Shown here in pieces: positions 1 through 4,516 of a DNA stretch of 5,301 nt (its first letter is position 1; each line of letters starts with the position of its first letter). The stretch comes from Clostridia bacterium (lineage in GTDB: Bacteria > Bacillota > Clostridia > Oscillospirales > CAG-272). A program made the position numbers and the translations under genes. Location of the stretch: assembly GCA_017631215.1 (NCBI GenBank), contig JAGBTR010000189.1, positions 1 to 5,301 on the forward strand, written 5' to 3'. Below the pieces are notes generated by a model. It had not been told where the DNA came from and ran no database searches. It saw only the letters and a list, made by a program, of their open reading frames with translations.

Positions 1-6
1 CGCTCC

Positions 7-129
7 GTTCGCGCCTTCGGTTGCTCGCTACGCTCGCAAAGGCGGCGCGAAAAGGTGCAGTTCGGCGATGTGCTGCCATCTTGTCGACGGCTGTCTCCAA
101 GATGGCGTTGGGCTGGTAGCGATACGCCC
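7..129 (+). repeat. Structured repeat unit, copy A (direct orientation)
   Basis: This unit aligns without gaps over 99 bases (7-105) to the reverse complement of 299-397. By hand count about 62 of the 99 positions are identical. It starts with GTTCGCGCCTTCGGT (7-21). Hairpin H1 follows, with arms 21-28 and 32-39 and a 3-nt loop; six of its eight pairs form, with two central mismatches. Next come the shared block AAGGCGGCGC (39-48) and hairpin H2, with perfect 8-bp arms CCATCTTG (76-83) and CAAGATGG (98-105) around a 14-nt loop. After one extra base, GTTGGGC (107-113) is also shared, and 110-113 can pair with 126-129 as a weak third hairpin. The unit probably continues left of the window, because copy B has two more hairpins beyond its matching end. 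The family is not recognised. Confidence 0.7.
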
Positions 130-227
130 TGCTTTAATTGCTTACAGAAAAAAACATTTCCTGCCGTTTCCGCTGTGCGTACGGGTTTAGATATTTTTCC
201 CCTCCGCCGTTTTTCAAAACGGTTTCA

Positions 228-280
228 GCCCAACTTCCCCAATTTTGTTATGTTGGCGGCGAGCTTGCCCGAAGTTGGGC
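228..280. repeat. 10-bp inverted repeat competing with hairpin 3 of copy B
   Basis: GCCCAACTTC at 228-237 is the exact reverse complement of GAAGTTGGGC at 271-280, with 33 nt between the arms. The right arm includes 274-280, which can instead pair with GCCCAAC at 292-298. The two hairpins therefore cannot form at the same time. Just to the left, CCGTTTT (207-213) and AAAACGG (216-222) form a short extra stem. Its function is unknown. Confidence 0.6.
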
Positions 281-397
281 ATAGATCCCCCGCCCAACCC
301 GTCTTGGAGGCGGTGCCGAACAAGACGGAGAATCTGCACTTGCCCAAACCTTTGAGCGCCGCCTTGGGAAACGAAGTTTCCCACCGAAGGCGCGAAC
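274..397 (-). repeat. Structured repeat unit, copy B (inverted orientation)
   Basis: Read on the minus strand from 397 downward, this repeats copy A in the same order. It has the identical 15-mer (397-383) and then hairpin H1, with perfect 8-bp arms 365-372/376-383 and a 3-nt loop. Next come the identical 10-mer (365-356), a 27-nt spacer of the same length as in copy A, and hairpin H2, with 8-bp arms 299-306/321-328 and a 14-nt loop. The last element is GTTGGGC (298-292), which pairs with 274-280 as a 7-bp third hairpin. In H2 the third base pair is A-T in copy A and G-C in copy B. In H1 nearly every stem base differs, yet pairing is kept at most positions. This suggests the fold, rather than a protein, is what is conserved. 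The element type is unknown. Confidence 0.7.
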
Positions 398-406
398 AAT
401 GGGGTT

Positions 407-429
407 GCAAGGGGTATTAGACCCCTTGC
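407..429. repeat. Perfect 9-bp stem-loop
   Basis: GCAAGGGGT (407-415) and ACCCCTTGC (421-429) are perfect inverted arms around a 5-nt loop, ATTAG. No T-run follows on either strand, so it is not a typical intrinsic terminator. It lies 10 bp beyond the outer end of copy B of the structured repeat and is probably part of the same element. Confidence 0.65.
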
Positions 430-441
430 CTCGCTTTCTTG

Positions 442-473
442 GTTCGTTCTTTGGCGAGCGCCAAAGAATGAAC
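442..473. repeat. Strong 14-bp stem-loop with GAGC tetraloop
   Basis: Bases 442-455 pair with 460-473 over 14 consecutive positions. All are Watson-Crick except one G-T wobble (446/469), and the loop is 456-459, GAGC. This is the longest hairpin in the window. It has no T-tract on the + strand and only a C-rich flank (474-490), so termination is not the obvious role. It is probably the outermost part of the repeat region that also holds copy B. Confidence 0.7.
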
Positions 474-564
474 ACCCCCAAACCTCCCCCGAGCGCGCGC
501 CCAAAGGGTGCAGTGCGAGGGTAAAAAGAAGAATATGTTCACAATTCCCCACATTATATTATAT

Positions 565-571
565 AAAGGAG
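565..571 (+). promoter_or_regulatory. Ribosome binding site of rsmG
   Basis: AAAGGAG lies 7 nt before the ATG at 579, which fixes that start. AGGAG (567-571) can pair with CTCCT (574-578) directly before the start codon, giving a small hairpin that could mask the site. No convincing -35/-10 pair was found. TATATT at 555-560 is -10-like, but it would place the RNA start on top of the ribosome binding site. Confidence 0.75.
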
Positions 572-578
572 CCCTCCT

Positions 579-1337
579 ATGCCCACCGTCGACCGTACCG
601 ACTTCCTCGCCTACCTCACTCGCGCGCTGGAAATAAATTCCATTTCTGACCTCGCCACCAACGAGCTGTTCAAGGAATCCCTCTACCGACTCACCACCCA
701 TATGCTCGAGGTCAATGAGCATATGAACCTCACGACCATCAAAGAACCGCACGATATCATCATTAGACATTATGTCGACTCGCTTACCGTCGCCCCCCAC
801 ATCCCCGAGGGCGCGACCGTGCTCGACATCGGCTGCGGCGGCGGCTTCCCTTGCCTGCCCCTCGCGCTTGCCCGCCCCGACCTGCACATCACCGCCATCG
901 ACAGCACCGAGAAAAAGATCCGCTACGTTGCCGAGACGGCGACGCTGCTTGGCATCGCCCCCACCTGCCTCAACGCCGTCGCCATGCGCGCCGAGGAGGG
1001 CGCCGCGGTCGGAGGTGTACTTCGTGAAAAATTTAACATAGTCATCAGCCGCGCCGTTGCCCGTATGTCGGTGCTGGGCGAGCTGGCGCTTCCCTGCCTC
1101 AAGATCGGCGGACAGCTCATCGCACTCAAGGGCGAGCGCGCCGATGAGGAGCTGGCCGAGGCCAAGGGGCTGTCGGTGTTGGGTGCAGGCGCGCCGACCG
1201 TACTCCCCTGCCCCATCGCCTATCCCGACGAGCCCGACCGCATCGACCGTCACGCGCTGGTGATGATCGAAAAGCGAGAAAAAACGCCGAAAATTTATCC
1301 AAGAAAATACGCGCAGATTTTGAAAAAACCGCTGTAA
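579..1337 (+). CDS. rsmG: RsmG (GidB), 16S rRNA m7G527 methyltransferase
   Basis: The 252-residue protein is close to the family's usual size (about 240). RsmG uses S-adenosylmethionine to methylate N7 of G527 (E. coli numbering) in 16S rRNA. It is cytosolic, and its loss gives low-level streptomycin resistance in many bacteria. Visible hallmarks are MNLTTI (49-54), RHYVDSL (63-69), the SAM-binding loop VLDIGCGGGFPCLPLA (81-96), the acidic residue of strand 2 in ITAIDS (104-109), VISRAVA (155-161) followed by LKIGGQLIALKG (174-185), and the typical tail TPKIYPRK (236-243) ending KKPL. The start is ATG 579 with AAAGGAG upstream. Genes in this family often follow mnmG, but here a hairpin-rich repeat region lies upstream instead. 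A terminator at the stop codon suggests a single-gene unit. Identity is very secure. Confidence 0.96.
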   Translation: MPTVDRTDFLAYLTRALEINSISDLATNELFKESLYRLTTHMLEVNEHMNLTTIKEPHDIIIRHYVDSLTVAPHIPEGATVLDIGCGGGFPCLPLALARPDLHITAIDSTEKKIRYVAETATLLGIAPTCLNAVAMRAEEGAAVGGVLREKFNIVISRAVARMSVLGELALPCLKIGGQLIALKGERADEELAEAKGLSVLGAGAPTVLPCPIAYPDEPDRIDRHALVMIEKREKTPKIYPRKYAQILKKPL

Positions 1338-1351
1338 ATCGGCGGTTTTTT
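1323..1351 (+). terminator. Rho-independent terminator of rsmG, overlapping its stop codon
   Basis: The 5' arm A6CCGCTG (1323-1334) pairs with CGGCGGT6 (1340-1351), with one T-G wobble, around loop TAAAT (1335-1339). A T-run at 1346-1352 follows the GC part of the stem. The rsmG stop codon TAA (1335-1337) sits in the loop, so the last codons of the gene encode the 5' arm. The A-tract on the left also makes it able to work on the opposite strand, though no minus-strand gene is seen. Confidence 0.88.
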
Positions 1352-1469
1352 TCTATTTCCACCGTCAAAACTCGGCGCGCACCTCCCTTTTGGGCACAAA
1401 GCAACGACACTCGGTCAGCATTCTCCCTCAAACGACCGCGACAAAACGACGGGACTCTCGCGTCGCTCG

Positions 1470-1478
1470 TGGTACAAT
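1470..1478 (+). promoter_or_regulatory. Probable extended -10 promoter of noc
   Basis: TGGTACAAT contains a -10 hexamer TACAAT (1473-1478; five of six bases match TATAAT) preceded by the extended element TG at 1470-1471. At the expected spacing upstream (about 1450-1455) there is no good -35 box, which is common for extended -10 promoters. The predicted RNA would start near 1485, leaving a leader of about 45 nt. The stretch 1352-1469 between terminator and promoter shows nothing else I can support. Confidence 0.5.
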
Positions 1479-1513
1479 ACGATACGTTCCTGCCCCGCGC
1501 AGAGTTTTTACAT

Positions 1514-1520
1514 AAAGGAG
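1514..1520 (+). promoter_or_regulatory. Ribosome binding site of noc
   Basis: AAAGGAG ends 9 nt before ATG 1530, which favours that start over the in-frame ATG at 1536. Confidence 0.75.
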
Positions 1521-1529
1521 AACAAAACT

Positions 1530-2522
1530 ATGACTATGCTGACAGAGATCCGCCGCAAGCTTCCTCTGATGAAGCCTCAGACCGAGGACACCGCTACACC
1601 CGAAACGGCGCAGGCCGTGCTTGAGCTTGCCATCGAGACCATCATTCCCAACCGCAACCAACCCCGCTCCACCTTCAACCAAAACGCCATCCAGCGACTC
1701 GCCGATTCCATTCGTCGCTACGGCATCCTCCAACCGTTGACCGTTCGCAAGGTACTGCTTCCCTCCTCCCCCTCTCACCCCGAGCGCAATCAAGCCGTCT
1801 ACGAGCTGGTTGCGGGCGAACGCCGCCTGCGTGCCGCCAAATTGGCCGATCTGACCACCGTCCCTTGCATCGTCATCAACACCGACGACGCCACCAGCGC
1901 CGAGCTCGCCATCGTCGAGAATCTTTTGCGCGAAAATCTCAATATGTTTGAGCAAGCCGAGGCATTTGAGCGATTGATCCGCGAATTTCACCTCACGCAG
2001 GACGAAGCGGCGCGCCGCGTCTCGATGAGTCAGTCCGCCGTGGCCAACAAGCTGCGCATTTTACGCCTTTTGCCCGAAGAACGCCAAAAAATCCTGCAAT
2101 CCGGGCTGAGCGAGCGCCACGCACGCGCCTTGCTCAAGCTGACCGAGCCGACGCTGCGCGGCGAAGTGCTCGACCGCATCATCGATCAAAAAATGAACGT
2201 CAGCGCAACCGAGGCGTACATCGACAGACTTTTGACTGATATCGCGCGGTTTCAAACCGCCGAAGAAGCAAAAAAGGCGTCACAACCCGAGCATTCGGTC
2301 GAATTGCCGCCCGTGGATGCCATCAAGCCGAGCGAACCGCCCACCACGCTCGTTGCGCGCCCGCGCCCCAAGGTGCGCATCAACGATCTGCAGGTATTCT
2401 ATAATTCCATCCAAAACGCCGTCAACATCCTCAAAACGCTGGGCATCAACGGCACCATCGACAAGCGAGAGCACGACGACGAGGTCACCGTCACCATTGC
2501 GCTGACGCGTGCCGAGCATTGA
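1530..2522 (+). CDS. noc: Noc, ParB-family nucleoid occlusion protein
   Basis: This 330-residue ParB-family protein shows box I (IIPNRNQPR, 38-46), the CTP-contacting GERR segment (AGERRLRAAK, 95-104), ENLLRENLNMFEQAEAF (130-146), a helix-turn-helix region LTQDEAARRVSMSQSAVANK (155-174), and a C-terminal domain (about 280-326) after a proline-rich linker. In the family's published ParB/Noc code, four positions set DNA choice. Here they read Q168, K174, R179, R196, close to Noc (Q-K-K-R) and unlike ParB (R-T-A-G). With the order rsmG-noc-parA, this supports Noc, which in Bacillus binds ATTTCCCGGGAAAT-like sites and prevents Z-ring assembly over DNA. The loop between box I and GERR is longer than in the second ParB of the window (proline/serine-rich, about 76-88). 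The N-terminus could be a short amphipathic helix. No terminator follows. Role in this organism is inferred. Confidence 0.85.
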   Translation: MTMLTEIRRKLPLMKPQTEDTATPETAQAVLELAIETIIPNRNQPRSTFNQNAIQRLADSIRRYGILQPLTVRKVLLPSSPSHPERNQAVYELVAGERRLRAAKLADLTTVPCIVINTDDATSAELAIVENLLRENLNMFEQAEAFERLIREFHLTQDEAARRVSMSQSAVANKLRILRLLPEERQKILQSGLSERHARALLKLTEPTLRGEVLDRIIDQKMNVSATEAYIDRLLTDIARFQTAEEAKKASQPEHSVELPPVDAIKPSEPPTTLVARPRPKVRINDLQVFYNSIQNAVNILKTLGINGTIDKREHDDEVTVTIALTRAEH

Positions 2523-2526
2523 GCAT

Positions 2527-2542
2527 TGTTTCACGTGAAACA
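2527..2542. promoter_or_regulatory. parS: parS site 1 (ParB loading site)
   Basis: TGTTTCACGTGAAACA is the perfect palindromic Firmicute parS sequence, the centromere-like site where ParB loads. It begins only 4 bp after the noc stop codon. It shares TTTTG directly downstream and one upstream base with site 2, giving a 22-bp direct repeat (2526-2547 and 2586-2607). Confidence 0.97.
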
Positions 2543-2586
2543 TTTTGTCAAGCCTTGTCTGTGCGGACGCAAAACCGTCGAAAATT

Positions 2587-2602
2587 TGTTTCACGTGAAA
2601 CA
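2587..2602. promoter_or_regulatory. parS: parS site 2 (ParB loading site)
   Basis: This is a second exact copy of the 16-bp parS palindrome, 60 bp from site 1 start to start. It is the middle site of the cluster between noc and parA. Confidence 0.97.
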
Positions 2603-2624
2603 TTTTGGGCAAAGATTCGCGATT

Positions 2625-2640
2625 TGTTTCACGTGAAACA
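2625..2640. promoter_or_regulatory. parS: parS site 3 (ParB loading site)
   Basis: This third exact parS copy lies 38 bp from site 2 and ends 40 bp before the -35 box of the parA promoter. ParB spreading from here would cover that promoter, so autoregulation of parAB is plausible (inference). Confidence 0.97.
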
Positions 2641-2680
2641 CAAAAAACGAGATCAAACGCCAAGTTTTTTGCCAAAAGCC

Positions 2681-2709
2681 TTGCAATATTGCGCCGCTTG
2701 TGGTATAAT
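2681..2709 (+). promoter_or_regulatory. Sigma-A-type promoter of parA-parB
   Basis: The -35 box TTGCAA (2681-2686; four of six consensus bases) and a perfect -10 box TATAAT (2704-2709) are separated by the ideal 17 bp. TG at 2701-2702 adds an extended -10. The 10-bp palindrome GCAATATTGC (2683-2692) overlaps the -35 box and could be an operator, or chance. RNA would start near 2716, giving a leader of about 55 nt. Confidence 0.8.
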
Positions 2710-2750
2710 ATACGCGGTAAGCGAGCATCATCGCTTGCTCAACACACACA

Positions 2751-2756
2751 GAAAGG
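2751..2756 (+). promoter_or_regulatory. Weak, distant ribosome binding site of parA
   Basis: GAAAGG is the only purine-rich site before ATG 2770, and its 13-nt spacing is longer than usual. The start at 2770 is chosen because the family's N-terminus (MAKIIAFANQKGG) begins exactly there. The in-frame ATG at 2605 would translate through parS site 3 and upstream of the promoter. Confidence 0.5.
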
Positions 2757-2769
2757 TAGCCGTATCGAT

Positions 2770-3531
2770 ATGGCAAAAATTATCGCATTCGCCAACCAAA
2801 AAGGCGGCGTCGGCAAGACCACTTCGGCGGTCAACGTAGCCGCTTCGCTCGGCGTTCTTGGCAAGAAGGTCGCATTGCTCGACCTCGACCCGCAGGGAAA
2901 CTCCACCAGCGGTGTCGGCGTCTCCAAGAAGTCGCTCAAATATTCCATGCACGACGCATTGTCTGACAGTGTCGCGCTTGAGAACGTGGTTCTGCCCACG
3001 GGTTTTGACAATTTGTCCGTCTTTCCCGCCAATATTGCGCTCGCAGGCTCGGAATTCGATCTTTTCGAGGCCGAAAACAGCGAATTTCACCTCAAAGAGC
3101 TGCTCGAGCCCATCCGCGACCGTTACGATTACATCATCATCGACTGTCCGCCGTCTCTCGGCATGCTGACCGTCAACGCAATGACCGCCGCCGATGGCGT
3201 AATCATCCCGATGCAGTGCGAATTTTTCGCGCTCGAGGGCTTGGCACAGCTGATGGTCACGGTCAGCCGCATCAAGCAGCATTACAACCCGACGCTCAAC
3301 GTCACGGGCATTCTGGTCACGATGCACAACCCGAGACTGCTACTGTCCATCCAGGTTTTGTCCGAGCTCAAGAAATACTATGCGGACAAGCTGTTTGAGA
3401 CGACCGTCTCGCGCAACGTGCGTCTGTCCGAGGCTCCGGGCTTTGGCGTGCCCGTATATTACCACGACAAGCGCAGCAAGGGCGCCGAGGAGTATCTCTC
3501 CATCGCCAAAGAGCTGATGATGCGCATTTGA
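2770..3531 (+). CDS. parA: ParA (Soj), chromosome-partitioning ATPase
   Basis: This 253-residue protein has the normal size for chromosomal ParA/Soj. It shows the deviant Walker A motif KGGVGKTT (11-18) with signature lysine K11 and catalytic lysine K16, the A' motif LLDLDPQGNST (36-46) with D40, and Walker B IIIDCPPSLG (122-131) with D125. The segment VSRNVRLSEAPGFGVPVYYH (213-232) is typical of Soj. ParA dimerises with ATP, binds DNA non-specifically, and is switched by ParB to move origins apart; in Bacillus it also regulates DnaA. There is no N-terminal DNA-binding domain, as in plasmid type Ia ParA, and no MinD-type membrane tail. It is transcribed from the promoter at 2681-2709 and followed 20 bp later by parB, so the two form an operon. 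Identity is secure. Confidence 0.96.
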   Translation: MAKIIAFANQKGGVGKTTSAVNVAASLGVLGKKVALLDLDPQGNSTSGVGVSKKSLKYSMHDALSDSVALENVVLPTGFDNLSVFPANIALAGSEFDLFEAENSEFHLKELLEPIRDRYDYIIIDCPPSLGMLTVNAMTAADGVIIPMQCEFFALEGLAQLMVTVSRIKQHYNPTLNVTGILVTMHNPRLLLSIQVLSELKKYYADKLFETTVSRNVRLSEAPGFGVPVYYHDKRSKGAEEYLSIAKELMMRI

Positions 3532-3534
3532 GAG

Positions 3535-3541
3535 AAGGGAG
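3535..3541 (+). promoter_or_regulatory. Ribosome binding site deciding the parB start
   Basis: AAGGGAG lies 10 nt before ATG 3552. This favours ATG 3552 over an upstream in-frame TTG at 3528 that overlaps the parA stop codon and would place this site inside the gene. Another in-frame ATG at 3573 is less well spaced. Confidence 0.7.
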
Positions 3542-3551
3542 AACGTCAAAA

Positions 3552-4466
3552 ATGCCACCCAAACAGAGAAAAATGACCGATATCAATTTCTTTGATATCA
3601 TGAACGAAAACGCCGTCGAAACGGCAAAAAACGGTGTCTCCACGTTGAGAATCGCCGACATCGAGCCGAGAAGCGATCAGCCGCGTAAGCAGTTCGACCG
3701 CGAGCCGCTGGAGGCGCTCGCCGAGTCGATCGGCATCTACGGCGTGCTTCAGCCCATCATCGTGCGCCCCAATCCCAATTTGGCAGGCGCGTACGAGATC
3801 ATCGCGGGCGAGCGCCGTTGGAGAGCCGCCAAGATGGCGGGGCTGACCGAGATCCCCGTGGTACTGCTTGAGGGCGACGAGCTCAAGGCGGCGCAGGTCT
3901 CTATCATCGAGAACATTCAGCGCGAGGACCTCAATCCCGTGGAGGAAGCGCTGGCTTACCGCGCACTGATGGATCGCTTCGGTCTGACGCAGGAGCAGGT
4001 CTCTCAGCAGGTCGGCAAGAGCCGCTCCAACGTAGCCAATATGATGCGTCTGCTCGATCTGCCCGACGTCGTGCTTGAAATGCTGCGCGAGGGCTCGCTG
4101 TCGACGGGACACGCACGTGCGCTGCTGGGTCTCGAGAGGGAAGAGGACGCGATCGCACTGGCCGAGAAGATCCTCCAGCGCGAGATGACCGTCCGCGACG
4201 TAGAGCGTGCCGTCAAGCTGATGAACGAGGCCGCCAACGCCGAGCCCGCCGTCGAGAGTGCCGCTGAAACGGCAGAGAGCAAGCTGCGCCGCGTTCACAT
4301 CCGCGACCTGGAAAACCGTATGCTGTCCAAGCTCGGAAGAAAGGTTAAAATTTCCAATTCGTCCAACAAAAAGGTGATCGAGCTGTCCTACGCTGACGAC
4401 GACGACCTCGAGGAGCTTCTCAAGACGCTGTGCGGTGAGGATTTCTTCGCCGAGAGCGCAGAGTAA
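3552..4466 (+). CDS. parB: ParB (Spo0J), parS-binding CTPase clamp
   Basis: This 304-residue protein has the usual ParB size. Box I is IEPRSDQPRKQF (37-48), the GERR segment is AGERRWRAAK (85-94), and ENIQREDLNPVEEA (120-133) is present. The helix-turn-helix is LTQEQVSQQVGKSRSNVANM (145-164), and the C-terminal dimerisation region (about 250-304) includes RRVHIRDLENRMLSKLGRKV. ParB loads on parS, closes as a CTP-dependent clamp, slides along DNA and recruits SMC; it also stimulates ParA. Its four specificity positions read R158, M164, D169, G186, keeping the ParB-type R and G, which suits the three parS sites upstream. The usual N-terminal GLGRGL-type motif, which normally lies near the ParA-activating arginine/lysine, is absent; the first residues are MPPKQRKMTD. 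It lies in an operon with parA, and no terminator is seen before serS. Confidence 0.94.
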   Translation: MPPKQRKMTDINFFDIMNENAVETAKNGVSTLRIADIEPRSDQPRKQFDREPLEALAESIGIYGVLQPIIVRPNPNLAGAYEIIAGERRWRAAKMAGLTEIPVVLLEGDELKAAQVSIIENIQREDLNPVEEALAYRALMDRFGLTQEQVSQQVGKSRSNVANMMRLLDLPDVVLEMLREGSLSTGHARALLGLEREEDAIALAEKILQREMTVRDVERAVKLMNEAANAEPAVESAAETAESKLRRVHIRDLENRMLSKLGRKVKISNSSNKKVIELSYADDDDLEELLKTLCGEDFFAESAE

Positions 4467-4516
4467 GTCTTATTCCATAATAGTAATATTTCTAAATAAA
4501 GAAAGGCAAAAACATC

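Larger units (their letters stand above)
1..578. other. Non-coding, hairpin-dense region upstream of rsmG
   Basis: I see no convincing gene here. A frame stays open on the + strand from the window edge to position 420, and minus-strand frames cover 214-552. None gives a recognisable protein, none has a good ribosome binding site, and all run straight through several perfect stem-loops. What the stretch does hold is at least seven inverted repeats: 75-83/98-106, 207-213/216-222, 228-237/271-280, 299-306/321-328, 365-372/376-383, 407-415/421-429 and 442-455/460-473. There is also a long-range 15-bp inverted repeat, 7-21/383-397. Positions 481-550 show nothing clear. Positions 551-567 are AT-rich and lead into the rsmG ribosome binding site. 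The C-terminal part of mnmG, commonly found here in Firmicutes, is absent in every frame I read. Confidence 0.7.

Noticed and set aside
7..397. CRISPR array or complete insertion sequence
   Set aside because: There are only two copies in opposite orientation, with no regular spacers and no transposase gene between them.
1..420. Open + strand frame from the window edge to 420
   Set aside because: No recognisable protein, no ribosome binding site before the ATG at 55, and the frame runs through several perfect hairpins and both repeat copies.
407..429. Intrinsic terminator upstream of rsmG
   Set aside because: The stem is perfect, but no T-run follows on either strand.
214..552. Minus-strand frame of 112 codons
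   Set aside because: It is the translation of repeat copy B. Its resemblance to the + strand reading of copy A comes from the inverted repeat, not from a conserved protein that I can support.
417..1253. 278-codon minus-strand frame opposite rsmG
   Set aside because: It is a shadow of the GC-rich rsmG codons. RsmG on the + strand is unmistakable.
545..1303. DnaA-box-like 9-mers (TTCCCCACA at 545-553, TTATCCAAG at 1295-1303)
   Set aside because: Two isolated 7-of-9 matches far apart do not make an origin, and there is no cluster or AT-rich unwinding region with them.
2605..2769. N-terminal extension of ParA from ATG 2605
   Set aside because: It would encode through parS site 3 and start upstream of the mapped promoter. 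The family's N-terminus begins at 2770.
2519..2839. Small + strand frame across the parS cluster
   Set aside because: Its repeated VSRET and FHVKH peptides are just parS palindromes translated, and the frame overlaps parA in the wrong phase.
3528..3551. TTG start for parB overlapping the parA stop
   Set aside because: The ribosome binding site at 3535-3541 lies inside this extension and is well placed for ATG 3552.
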